From: Cladochytrium replicatum
Lineage: Eukaryota > Chytridiomycota > Chytridiomycetes > Cladochytriales > Cladochytriaceae
Length of the DNA stretch: 64,000 bases
Assembly (NCBI GenBank): GCA_025526935.1
Contig: JAHLKD010000104.1
Coordinates: forward strand, 124,001 to 188,000
Direction: 5' to 3'
Part shown: in pieces, positions 1-11,717 of the stretch
How the letters are laid out: each line of letters starts with the position of its first letter
Numbering within the stretch: the first letter of the stretch is position 1
Position numbers and translations under genes: made by a program
Notes under the pieces: model-generated
What the model was told of the DNA's origin: nothing
Database searches by the model: none
The model's input: only the letters and a program-made list of their open reading frames with translations

Positions 1-1679
1 TTGCTTTATGCGCAACATGGATAGAAACAAACTGACTGATGCTTGCTCGTTCAGCCACGATAGTTCATTTATACTTTTTCTTTTTTGGTCCGGGTGTCTC
101 GCCGGCCGCACATATGCGAGAGTTGCGATTGGTGCGGGAGATGTCCGATCGTGGAAACTTTGGGGAGGATTCGTTCCAGGGTTCTTGAAGACACAGCTCA
201 GTGATACCAAGTGTTGCAGCGAGCGAAGACAGCTTGTCTCCCATCCGCCGAATTCCAAGCGAAAAGAAGAAAATTCGAGGGAGGAAGGAGCGTCTTATTG
301 AACCATCTCCTTCCTGACGACTTTCCACAAAACGTGAGCAACCGATTGGCATTTGGAAGACAATCATACGAAATGATCCACCGCCCCTGGTCCTTGGATA
401 ATTCGACTGCCGTGAGCGATCAGACTTTGTCGCGAAGTTATTGCCTCGGATTTGCACAAAATTGGTACCATTGCAGATAAAGGGTTATAGAGTTTTACTG
501 TGGAACAATTATTTTAAGTGAGCTGGAGAAAGAATAATAGCGGCTTAAACTGCAAGAGCTTCATTCTACTGGCACTCATCCAAGTATGATATGGTCATTT
601 GATGGAATATGAAACATCCCGATTGACTGCGTTCCATGGAGTATGCGATGTTCTATGGTCTCTGCCAGAAATCACTGACATTAATGCGACCGCATTGCCA
701 TCGGCTTAGTAATGGATTCCTTTGTGTCCTTGTTATGAACCATCGTTCTTCCGAAAGTGTTCGAATGTTCGGGTAGCACAGTTATTGACTTAATGTTAAA
801 AGTTCTTCTGTGTCATTAAGTCACCTCACGTACACACAGTTCACCTATTGCGAAATCAGTGATGAACAGGATTTGCGGAATAATATGACAATAAGGGAAG
901 AGCGGCTTGCCTGGCTCGTTACAGCCGCACCAGTGGCTAGCTCCAGAATAGTTGACAGTTCGTTGAGAGAAGAAGAAACATGAATTGGAAAATGAGGCTG
1001 AACGCGAACAACTTCATTGCTAATCAACCACCACGAAAGGCAGTCAAAGAGAAGAATGCAGTCTCCTCGTTGATCCATATCTATCCTACGCTGGAAGTGG
1101 AGCAAGACCAAATTCGACCTTTTCACAACTTTGAACACTCAGTAAGATGTGTTTTCACACCTGAAATGTAAAGTAAAATCCCACGCGCTGTGTGGCGCGG
1201 TGTTGGTGCGACTGTGACGCGATCGTCCCTGTCGATGGCAGCATTGCGGGGCCGAGGGGCCCTAAAAAGTCTAGTCTATGTTGGAAGATTCGGAGGGACT
1301 GCATTCTTAGTTCCAAATGCACTGTGATCAGCGAACGAAAATAGATCACTGCAGCTTGCAAATAGATATAAGTTGTACTGTCTTCTGAACGTGATGTTTT
1401 CTGTCTCGTATTTACCTCGCCAATGAGGTTCTATGCCCATGATGGGACCGCGGATCTAATATCACGTATTCTCATGATTTGCAAGGATAAACAATTTTCG
1501 CATCTAATCTGTGCATCCCAAACGCTATCGCCGAGGGACGCCCAGTGGCAGCACGCAATTGCGCAAAATGCTTTCCAGAATGAAATAAAAGTCAATCAGA
1601 ATCCCTTACTCCACTCATATCCCCCACAACCAAACCCAGCCAGAACTCCACCTCCACTTTCATTCTTCCTCGCTCAAAC
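1..1679. other. No supported gene
   Basis: I find no gene I can support here. Short open frames exist on both strands (up to about 130 codons) but none shows a recognisable domain, a convincing splice structure or codon regularity like the neighbouring genes. The right end should hold the promoter and 5' leader of the MFS permease that starts at 1680. Confidence 0.5.
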
Positions 1680-3477
1680 ATGTCAGATTCACCGAAGACG
1701 GTGGTTGACGATTCAGCCCAGCCTTTGAAAGCAGACGAGGTTGTTGTCGATTTCGACCCCCTCCAAAAGTTCCGCAACTACGATCCTGAACTGACATGGT
1801 CTTACGAGGAAGAGCGGGCGGTCATCCGCAAGTGGGATTACCTCGTATTCCCAATGTGCTGCCTCATGTTCTTCTTTCTGCAATTGGACCGCGGAGCAAT
1901 TTGTAAGTCTTAAGAGCGGAAATGAATACCGTGGTTTATCACTCATTTCCGGGTTGCAGCCAACGCGGTGACGACTTCTTTCCTCCCCGATCTTGGCATT
2001 AACATCGACGACAACAACCTGGGGACCATCGTTTTCATGATTGGTTTCATTCTTTTCGAGATTCCTTCCAACGTCATCATTCGTCGCGTCGGTAGCAACA
2101 GATGGATTCCTTTGTTGATGGTTTTGTGGGGAACTGTGTCGCTTTCAAGTAAGTCTATTTGTGTCACAACACAACCCATTTGGTGTTAAAGTGTGTGTTG
2201 CATTTTTTAGCTACATGGATCAACAACAGGGCCTCGTTCTTTGCCGTTCGGCTCCTCCTTGGTATCACTGAAGCTGGATGGATTCCGGGAACTTTGGTGA
2301 GTGGAAAATACTTTGATAATGTTGCCTTACATCTTACCGTTTTATGGCTATAATAGCTCTACCTTGGTGACTTTTACACACGCGCGGAGCTTGGTACTCG
2401 ACTCGGTATATTCTGGGGAACCATTACCTTCGCGACAGCCTTCTCTGGATTGATCTCGTTTGGCATCTTCTCCAAGTTGGACGGTGTTGCTGGCTTGCGC
2501 TCGTGGCGATGGCTCTTCCTTATCGAAGGCATTGGAACTATTTTCATCGGCTTTTTCATGTTCTTCTACCTCCCGAACGGCCCTCAACATACGAAGGGAT
2601 ACCTCAGGGGTCCCAAGGGATGGCTGACCGAGCGACAAGAGCGGATTGCGGTTGCGCGCGTCTACCGCGATGACCCATCCAAGGGCTCTGGCCACAGCGA
2701 CCCTGTCACATGGGCCGACATCAAGGACGCTATTACAGACTACCGCCTCTGGATCCACTGCGCTACCGGCTTCTTCGGGTTGCTCCCCAACGCTCCTCTC
2801 GGAGGCTACCTCCCACTTGTCATCTCTTCACTCAACTTTGACAGCATCTTCTCAAACCTTTTGACAACGCCGCTTTACCTCTTCTCCGCAATCTTCATGT
2901 CTATTCTCACGTGGCACTCTTCGAAGGTGAACGAGCGTGCACTCCACAGTGCTTTCGGAAACTTCTTCCTCATTGTTGGGTTGTTGCTGGTCGGGTACGT
3001 CCCTGCGACCTCGGTCGACCGTTGGGTGCGATGGGCGTTCCTTTTCCCTGCTGTTGCTGGTTTCTTGCCTTGGCACGGCCTTCAAGCCGCGTGGATCGCT
3101 GCGAACATGGGTACGACCGGAAAGCGCACGGTGGCATTGGCAATGTACATTATGTCTGTCAACCTCGCTTCCATTCCCGGCTCGCAAGTTTTCCGTGAGT
3201 TTGACTTTCGGACGAGGCCCGTTTCATATGTTCATCACGTTTGATTTTTTATGCAGGTGCCGACGATTCTCCTGCATTCCGACGTGGGTTCCCGATCGTT
3301 CTCGCAATCAGTTTTATCAGTTTCGCGTTGTTTGTGTTCCAGTACTTCCACTACCGCTACGTAAACGCCTGGAGGGACAGGATCTGGAACGGCATGTCTG
3401 AAGAGGAGAAGGCCGAGTACTTGAAAACAACAAAGGATGTTGGGAACAGGCGGTTGGACTTCCGATTCTTGCACTAG
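1680..3477 (+). CDS. MFS permease, DAL5-like anion:cation symporter family
   Basis: Plasma-membrane transporter of the major facilitator superfamily, most like fungal DAL5/TNA1/LIZ1-type permeases that import organic anions such as allantoate, nicotinate or pantothenate. The substrate cannot be read from the sequence. Five exons join in phase: 1680-1902, 1960-2148, 2211-2296, 2357-3194 and 3257-3477, giving about 518 aa, usual for the family. Exon 1 ends in the first membrane helix, and the joined segment LDRGAISNAV matches the family's LDRxNIGNA-type motif. Twelve hydrophobic helices are plausible, with the usual central loop around 'KGYLRGPKGWLTERQ' and a soluble C-terminal tail. All introns are GT-AG and about 50-60 bp. 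The start is the first in-frame ATG and gives a normal acidic cytosolic N-terminus. Confidence 0.9.
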
Positions 3478-3720
3478 AGTTTCCCAACCAGCCTTCCGAA
3501 AAAAAGTGAACACACAACATTTCTGTCTATGTTTTCTTGTTGCTTTATACAGCGTAAAAATGTGCTTTTTAGGCTATGTTTCTTTATTATGATGAGAGCG
3601 TTAAAAATAAAGTGTACAATACTTTCAAAAATCGTTATCCATTTTGTTTCTTCATTTTTCAACTTTTCTTGCTCACAAGCCACGGCAGAGTTTCTGACAG
3701 GAACAAATCCACATGAAGAA

Positions 3721-5669
3721 ATGCCGACACAGAAAACAAAGAAGAGGAAGCGCGGAAATCACGGTGATGGAACTGCTGCTGGCATCAAGGACGGCGTCAC
3801 GATCGATAATATTGGGTGGAACCGTGTAAAGCTGTCGGAGACCTTTCTCATGGCAGACAAGGAGGACAAGGGCGGCTTCTTCTACAGCCTCGAGGAAGTC
3901 GACGACGTTGACGTGGAGATCGTGAAGGATCATGGCGGAGGTCAGATGCTGAAATTCAAAGTATGTCATTCCAATTCGGGTCAAGCACTCTTAATTCACA
4001 CTTCATCGAAAGAAACTAAAGACAAACGACAAAAAAGCGAAGGCAAAGAAAGGGGTGGAAAAAATCGAGGAAGAAGAATCGGGGGAGAGAGAAGGTGGTG
4101 ATTCGGATGGTGATACAGACTCGGTAGACTTGGATCCAACCACGTTTGTCCACGTTGATGACTTTGTCGAGGGTGCACAGCCGAAAATTGGAGGTGGGGA
4201 CATGGCAGATGAAGAAGAGTGGTCCACAGAAGATGAGGGAGACGAAGAAGAGATGGAGGAGGCTGAAGATAATTTAGAAGTCACGGAAGCGACTGAAGGC
4301 ACAAGGGCGGCGGGTAGGTTCTGCCTTATATCTATGTGATTCCGAGTTTGTTCTCTGAAACCAATCTGTTCCAGGGGATGGTTTTGGTGCAGAGTGGGTC
4401 GAGATGGGTCTCAGTGCTTCCTTGCTGAAGGGGCTGAAAGATCAAGGGTTTTCTTCACCTACCCCAATCCAAAGCAACGTCATACCCAAGGCGCTGAGCG
4501 GCTCAGATATTCTTGGTGCAGCGGAAACGGTTTGTTTGTGGTATTCCTCACGTTGCTCGTGCATGTGTCTGATCCACTCCATCAGGGTTCCGGAAAGACT
4601 CTAGCATTTGGTCTGCCGGTTCTTCAGTCGATCGTACACAGCGAAGGGGGAAAAAAGAGCAAGACCGATCAAGGGTTGCATGCTTTGATTTTAACACCAA
4701 CGCGCGAACTCGCAATGCAGATTGCGGAACACTTGACCACAGTTTCTAAGCACACCAATGTTCGAGTAAGGATTAACCATCATGCTTTTGTTCATCGCTC
4801 ATTTTTGAGTAAAGATAGTGTGTGCAGTTGGAGGTATGGCAATCCAGAAACAACGGCGACTCCTGAAGACACGACCCGACATTGTTGTCGCAACTCCTGG
4901 ACGGCTTTGGGAGCTGCTTGCAGAGGTATTGCTATAAAATTGTGCAAGTTGAGAGTTGCGAGAATAAACTAAAGTTCATGAACAGGATGAAGAGCAGTTG
5001 AATCGGTTGCGCAAGATACGGTTTTTGGTGCTTGATGAAGCGGATCGGATGTTGGAAAGCGGACACTTTAAGGATTTGGAACAAATCTTCAAGGCGCTCT
5101 CCCTTCACCGCAGGTAAGCAGTAATCTCTTGAATACAAATTGTTATTAAACTGTTGTTAAAGACAAATTGGAGAAGTCGAGGCAGAGCATTTGGATGGTA
5201 TCAAGGTGCTGGATTCGAATGTGAATCGAAATCGGCAGACTCTCGTCTTCTCCGCGACTCTGGCGGCCGAGAACGTTCAAGGAAGCAAAGGGAAGTCCGA
5301 GGCATCCGCTACCATGAAAGATCTGCTTTCCAAAGTTGGATTTGCGCGGAAACCCGAAGTCGTGAACATCTTACCAGCCGGAAAGATCGCATCTGGTCTG
5401 ACGGAAGGACGGATCGACTGCCTCGCTGAAGACAAGGTATGCACAAACACTTTGAACAATTGTACTCTTAGCGCTGAAAGGAACGTGCCATTAATTTAGG
5501 ACGTTATGCTTTATTACATCTTGCTGGCATACCCTGGGAAAACGCTCGTCTTTGTCAACTCGATTGACTCGATTCGTCGACTTGTCCCGCTTCTCAAACT
5601 GCTCAAGCTTCCGGTCATGGGTCTCCATGCACAACTTCAGCAGCGACAACGACTCAAGGCGCTGGACAG

Positions 5670-5732
<63 letters not shown>

Positions 5733-6585
5733 TGTGTGTGTGTGTGTGTGTGTCTGTAGTTCGTTTCTGAGATTGCTTGGTAGGCTTAAAGAGAATCCCC
5801 GGGCAGTGCTGATTACTAGTGACGTTGCTGCGCGAGGGTTGGACATACCGGCCGTTGAACAAGTTATTCACTTCCAGATCCCGCGCACGTCTGACGTAAG
5901 TTCCATTCTAACGGAATTACTAATGCTTCTCACACATATATTTCAGATTTACATCCACCGCAGTGGACGTACGGCGCGTGCAAAGAGTGAAGGTATCAGC
6001 ATTGCACTGGTCTCTCCAGCCGAAGTAACTGCGTACAAGGAACTATGCCGATCACTTCAAAGAAAGGGAATTGATGCTTTCCCAGTGGACCATATGGCTG
6101 TTTCCAAGCTTCGGAAACGCGTTGCTCTCGCAAGACGGATCGAGGAGATGATGCATAGAATGGAGAAGGAGGACCACGACAAGTCATGGGCCAAGAAGAT
6201 GGCGACCGATGCTGGACTGGACGATGACGAAGATGACGTTGGAGGAAAGAAGCCGCAGAAGAAAAAGGGAGATCCTAGTGAAAATAGCGGACTTACAAAG
6301 AAGGAGAAGAAGGCGATCGAAGTCAGTGTACGAGGGTGGAAGGCGGAATTGGACAGCGAGCTTGAGAAGCCGGTTCTTCCAAAGGGCTTTTCTTCGCGGT
6401 ATGTCTCCGCTGGAGTTCACAATGCGGGATCTATGGCAGGCGTTGGTGTAGACGTTCAGAGCGCATTGCTTGCGAATTGGGAGGAAGAGAAACGAACCGG
6501 GCAGAAAAATGTGCTTCCGTCACGGTTAGCGGGAGAATCTAGTGCGGTCGACGTGATGAAGAAGGCAAAGAAATCCCGGAAATAG
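3721..6585 (+). CDS. MAK5: DEAD-box RNA helicase MAK5/DDX24
   Basis: Nucleolar ATP-dependent RNA helicase needed for 60S ribosomal subunit assembly. Ten exons join in phase: 3721-3960, 4022-4313, 4375-4529, 4586-4765, 4815-4925, 4986-5113, 5163-5436, 5500-5669, 5784-5895 and 5947-6585 (about 766 aa). Visible motifs are the Q motif (FSSPTPIQ), motif I AETGSGKT spliced across exons 3 and 4, Ia [16 protein letters not shown] followed by ATPGR, motif [10 protein letters not shown], motif III SAT, ARGLDIP and HRSGRTAR. The GGMAIQKQ block points to the MAK5/DDX24 branch rather than a generic DEAD protein. An acidic region precedes the core and a basic tail follows it, as in the family. The exon 5 acceptor at 4814 was chosen because it alone keeps the VGGMAIQKQ frame. 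Intron 8 contains a long microsatellite. Confidence 0.93.
5672..5757 (+). repeat. GA/GT compound microsatellite inside a MAK5 intron
   Basis: An almost pure run of GA dinucleotides (about 28 units) passes directly into a run of GT. Both lie within the intron between MAK5 exons 8 and 9, starting just after the GTGAGG donor. The tract is purine-rich on the sense strand, so the usual pyrimidine stretch is missing until close to the acceptor at 5783. Apparent open frames over this tract are artefacts. Confidence 0.9.
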
Positions 6586-6719
6586 ACCCATAAAAAACAA
6601 AAAAAGAATCCGAACTTTTTAGTTGTGTCCCATCCAAATTTGGCAGGTGTTCCATCGCCAAGCTGCGCGTCACACAGAGCCCAGACCGGCAGACGGCAAG
6701 CTCGTATTTTTAAAAAAAG

Positions 6720-9397
6720 ATGTTCTTCAACGAGAACATCCTGCAGAAGAAGGGCCAGCTCGCAAAGGTCTGGCTGGCGGCACACTTCGAGCGCAAGCTG
6801 AGCAAAGCACAGTTCTTGCAGGCAAACATCCAGGCCTCAGTCAGTAGGTGTCTTGTCATCTCACAACCATCACAGTCCTGACAATTCCTCCTGCTCGCTT
6901 ATTCCAGACTCGATTCTGGGAACTGGACAAGCACCTATGGCGCTCCGCTTGACCGGACAGCTGCTTTTGGGTGTGGTGCGCATTTTTGCACGAAAGACGA
7001 GATATCTGCTGGAAGACTGCAATGAAGCCCTCCTGAAGCTGAAACTGGTACGTAAAGCCGAAAGACCTTCCCGGCCATTCAGATCGTACGCGTCTGTTGG
7101 GTCGTGCCCGAAGTTCATTCCAAGATGAGGCATCTCACATCTAGGTGTTCCAACATAGGCATTTAGACCTGGTGCAGTCGACCTCGCACCGGATCAAACT
7201 ACAGCAAACATGAACGCTATCACATTGCACGATACGCTTACCGAGTTTGATATCTTGCTGCCCGACCCAGTCTTGAACATCAGGTAAATGGTTCGAACAC
7301 TCTGAGCGTGGACACAACCAACTCAAAGTAAAAAACAGTCGGTTGTACGAAAATGTTGGCGATGCGAATGCTAGCCAGAGTCACATAGCTCCAACGCAGA
7401 GTCAGAACGTCTCTCGTGCTCAAGACATCACCATGTACGACGCTTCCCTCTCTCTGAGCGGTGCCGGAGGATTTTTGGGCGAAGACGACGCGTTGGACAT
7501 TCTTGGAGGCCAGGATCATACTATCGGGCTTGATGCGGATGTATTGGCAAATCAAGGGGCAGATGATGTATGGAGATTGGATCTGGGTATAGACCTTGGT
7601 CCACAAGGAGAGGAAGTAGTGACTCGTGCTCAGCGAGGAAGACGAAGGCGTCAGGAGGCAGCGGCGGGCAACCAGTCCGCTCTCGATGATGATCCCTTTG
7701 CCATCCCGGATGAACAGCCACGTTCTCCGACTGCAGTACAGAATGCTAAGGAAGCCACACCGAATCAGACCGTGGAGATTGATGGCATGCAACCGGCTGA
7801 CGTGGATCCGTCGATGTCAGTTGGAAATGCCAGCTTTGGACTTGGCGATATGAGTACTGAAAATCAACCGGTAAAGGATGTGGCGCCCCACGATCCAATG
7901 AATATGGAATTCGATTTCGCCCCTGATTCAGAGAGAGCAGCAGATGCTAGGTTTGTATTGGATTCTCTGGTTGATATTCGATCTTACTTTTCGATTTGTG
8001 TGGTGAAGTGTGAACGCTGATCTTCCTGATTTGGTCGCACCCGGAACCCCATGTATGTGAATTTGCGCTGGACGGCAGCATTATTTGGTTTTGACGTTTT
8101 GCTTTCCGCAGCGGCTCAGGACATCACTATTGAGGCTTCTCCTTTGGCAGTCAGGCAACGACAACGAGCTCGCAAACTAAAGGGGCTCGCCGTTGATGAT
8201 GAGATTGAACTCTCCAGCCGAGCGATTATGATGCAACTCACAGATGCCTCTGACTTGATGCAAGATGTAATGGGCCAACACTGAGTTTATTGCTTGATCT
8301 CACCACATCATTTTTCAGGAACAATTTGTTCCAGGCACTCGTCGAATGGTGTATCTTCAGAGGGTATACCAGCAAGGTTCGCAATATCTTCAGAACTGCC
8401 TAACGCGGCCGGGCATCCCCGACCACTTTGCGGATTTGTTCCGACTTGGTGCGCGACCTCGAGATCCGTTCTTACCGGCTTACGATTTCGACGAGAGACG
8501 AGCGGGAAGCGAAGAAGACCAGGTTGCACCTCAGCGTAAAAGGTCAAGGGACTTTATGGAAGATATAGGTGAAGAGGATTCTGGTCGCCGAAAGAGGCCC
8601 AGTTTACACTCCGCTGGGGACGTGTCTGCAGTCGGCATGAACAGTGTATCATTTGGAGCAGGCGACTTTGGAGATATGGGAAGACCATCTTACGACCCAT
8701 TTGAGCCTCAGATTGACGAAAACTTTGGAGCAGGGGAGCAGAGGAACATGTCTGCTGTTCCCGACGATGAGGCAATGGAAGAACGTCAGGGAAAACGGAC
8801 TGGTGGCAGCGAAGAAGGAGTAGAAGAGGAAGAAGAGCATTCAAGTAAGCGTGCACGAAAGGGGAAGCAAGCCAGACGGGAAGCGGAATCAGAGCACAAT
8901 TTGAACGTTGAAGAGGAAGAAGATGCAGCTAGGAGGCAAGGTGACATCTTCGATTTCGAAGAGACTGAGGAGCAAGGAGAATCATTGGCTGTTGGGGCTG
9001 GAAAAGGGTTTAGTCGAACAACCGTGCGAGCCATCCAGCTGCTCCGATCGAAACTGATTTCTGACGATGAGGACAGCGGAACGGGTTCCCGCAGGACAAG
9101 AGAAGTGACATTCAAGGAATTGGCGCCAAAGGTACCAGCCGGAGATTAGAGTGGTGCGGTGCATGATGGCTCAAAGAGAACTACGTTTAGGCCGGCCGTA
9201 GTGATGCAGCACGGTTATTCTTTGAGGTTCTACTTCTCAAGACCAAGGATTTTATCGATGTGAAGCAAGTTGGGCCGTTTGGAGATATTACGGTTGGAGC
9301 AAAGGTATGCGCAACGCCATTCACTTTAGTTCAGAGAGTACTGTCTGACATACCAAACCAGGAGGGCTTGCTCAACAGCAGCAGCAGCACTATTTAA
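6720..9397 (+). CDS. RAD21: Cohesin alpha-kleisin RAD21/SCC1
   Basis: Kleisin subunit that closes the SMC1-SMC3 cohesin ring and is cut by separase at anaphase. Nine exons join in phase: 6720-6843, 6908-7047, 7159-7283, 7339-7950, 8009-8052, 8112-8266, 8319-9131, 9191-9304 and 9362-9397 (about 720 aa). Residues 1-95 form the N-terminal SMC3-binding domain ([38 protein letters not shown]). A long acidic middle follows. The C-terminal winged helix that binds SMC1 spans exons 7-9 ([27 protein letters not shown]). A possible separase site of the ExxR type lies near residue 487 (EEDSGRRKR), by inference only. Reading through the intron at 9132 would remove the winged helix, so the spliced model is preferred. 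It begins 134 bp after the MAK5 stop. Confidence 0.92.
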
Positions 9398-9755
9398 CGA
9401 AGTGGCAAGCGTATTTAAGAGATTTTGTGAGAGACCGTTTCGAAATACAAGTGATAACAACAATAATAATAGAGGGTAATAATAGCCATTGGGACACGTA
9501 ACGCCACATTGAAGCACCCTGTACCAAAAACAATAAAAATAAAAGAAATGTGGTGGTGGTGATTGCGAAGATGGCTGACACGACGGAACGGGTGAACGAG
9601 AGAGCGGTGATGATACCAGCTGGACAACATGGAACCAATGTTGTTAAGGAATGGGGCTGGTGTGGTGCGTTGTGACACTCTGTAAGCACACTCTCAAATT
9701 TTACAGCAAGATGCAAACACAACGTAGTGGTTGTGGTGCACCGGGCCGACAGAAA
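9398..9755. other. Intergenic spacer, no gene seen
   Basis: Spacer between RAD21 and the methyltransferase. A long open frame on the minus strand (to 9944) overlaps the methyltransferase exon 1 in antisense and has no domain, so I take it as chance. A/T-rich stretches near 9530 could contain the RAD21 polyadenylation site. Confidence 0.5.
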
Positions 9756-9762
9756 TATATAA
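9756..9762 (+). promoter_or_regulatory. TATA-like box of the methyltransferase gene
   Basis: TATATAA lies 45 bp upstream of the ATG at 9807, in a short A/T-rich window inside an otherwise mixed-composition spacer. Position and sequence fit a TATA box; no transcript start can be read. Confidence 0.45.
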
Positions 9763-9806
9763 TGTGAATCATTTGCTGATTTGCTCCACAAATTCAACCG
9801 ACAATA

Positions 9807-11244
9807 ATGGGTAGCTTTTGCTCGAAGGGGCAAGACCTTGCCGGACAGGCGGATCCGGATGCAGCTGCAAAATGGGTTGCCACCAGCGCCGATCAAGATC
9901 ACGGCAGGACATTCCACTCTGAGCGGGTGCGGGAAAAAAATCACCAGTTGAATCGTCTCAACAGTTTGGTTCCAGAGAGCTCCCTACGTGCTTCCCGCAG
10001 ACATAAAGGAAGGTGGCCGACTCAATCTGCAGCACTATCTCTTTCGCGAGATTTTTGGTGGGCCAAACTATTTCGGTGTCACCGAGGCTCAGCTGGAGAA
10101 GGGTTTGAAGGTGCTGGACATTGGGTGAGATACTACTGTTCGACCCTATCCGTCTGTTATCTTTGAATACGTGTTTTGCGCTGTCTGACAGGTGTGGAAC
10201 AGGAATCTGGCTGGCCGAAATGCAGCGTGACTTCCCAAAAGGAAAGTACTACGGAGTGGTTGGTTGGATTGTATAAAGTTCGCTCTCAGTGTTTAATCCA
10301 ATGTGGGGAAAAAAGGACATTGTCACAACGACGTGGGCGGAAACTTTCAAGGATCTTTCTTCGGGCGGCATCACCCTCTCACTCGGGAATGTCCTGGAGA
10401 AGTTGCCATGTAGGTGCATGATGTATCACATGCCCCAGTGCCTAATCCCGCGATTCTAGTCGAAGACAACACCTTTGACTATGGTGATTGCAACTGCACA
10501 AGAGTGTTAACAACCCCCAGTACTTATGCTTTTTCTTTTTTCAGTACACCAGCAGCTGCTTGTGCTTGGCGTCCCTGCAGAAAAGTGGCCCCACGTCGTT
10601 TCGGAAGTGTGCCGAGTTCTGAAACCTGGCGGTGTCGTCGATCTCGTCGAGGTAAAGATATCCCTGCTGGTGTGCTACTTTACCGTCTTTGAGCAATAAA
10701 GTTTCTGTTTTTATTTTACGTGTTTAGGTCCAGTCCGTCTCATCTAACCAAGAAACCCCAAACACGGCAGAGACGGCGATCTGGGGAACTCTTGCCAAGC
10801 TCTTCAGTGCGCGAGGGATCAACATCGGAATAAGTCAGCCTTAAACTCACAGCTCACCAATCGTTTCTAAACCCCTGTGCATCCTGATATAGCTGAAAAA
10901 CTGTTCGACTTTGTTCAAGACGAGCCGCGATTCGAGCGCGTTGTGTCGGTGCAGAAACAAGCTCCGCTGGGCTGGGGCGGGGAGATTGGCCAGCTTTGGA
11001 GGGTCGACTACACGAAAGCGTTCTTGGGAATGTCGCCGTTCGTGAGTGCGGCTCTTGGGCTGTCTGAGGAGAGCTGGAGGTCGAGCGTCGAAAACTATTT
11101 AGATGATGCAGCCGTCAGTCATACCACCGTCAATATCGTATGTATAACTTTTTGTAAGGCTTTTTTTTGGGATGCTTGATTTTTAACCACATTTGAACCC
11201 CTTTTTCTTAGGTGCGTGTTAATGCGGTGAAGAAAAATGCATGA
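9807..11244 (+). CDS. Class I SAM-dependent methyltransferase
   Basis: Small-molecule-type methyltransferase using S-adenosylmethionine; the substrate is unknown. Nine exons join in phase: 9807-9926, 9976-10124, 10192-10262, 10290-10409, 10460-10483, 10545-10651, 10728-10833, 10893-11137 and 11212-11244 (about 324 aa). The fold is clear: motif I is VLDIGCGTGIW spliced across exons 2 and 3, an acidic FEDNTFDYV strand follows, then VCRVLKPGGVVDLVEV. This arrangement is common in large fungal families of UbiE/LaeA-like methyltransferases. Exon 5 is only 24 nt. Exon 4's intron is only about 27 bp in this model, so the exon 3 to 4 junction is the least certain. The N-terminus MGSFCSK fits an N-myristoylation plus palmitoylation signal, suggesting membrane attachment; this is inference. 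Confidence 0.8.
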
Positions 11245-11717
11245 AGGAAGGGTGCTTTTGGCAAGCACTTTTGACTAGAATTCTTGCTTTACTACTATGC
11301 CTCATTGTATTTGCTCCTCTTATCATTTCAGCTATTGGAGAGTGTGTGTGTGTGTGTTTATGTGTGTGTGTGTGTGTGTGTGTGTGACTGTTGTTCTGTT
11401 CGTATTCGTTTGACAATCTTTCTTTGGAAATGCTATATAAAACGAATCCAATTTTCAGTATCTATCCTCCAAGCAGTGACAAGATTGCATTCGGAGAGAA
11501 GGGAATTCATTCTCACGTTTGATCTACGGAGTATCACTCTTCGATCAGAGAGTAAGGTTGAGACTTTATAATGATATCACAGCCGTATTGTATACTCGAA
11601 TAGAACAGAGTAACAAATTCCTTTCATTTGATGAAGGTTCCTTATTTTTTAAGAAGACTGCGCCCTTTACTCGCACCAACTCATCGCAAAACTCCAAAAA
11701 AAAACGCTTAGAAAATA
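11245..11717. repeat. Spacer with TG microsatellite
   Basis: Spacer between the methyltransferase and eIF2B epsilon genes. It contains an interrupted TG dinucleotide tract at about 11342-11386. No gene is seen. Open frames crossing the repeat encode only low-complexity sequence. Confidence 0.8.
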
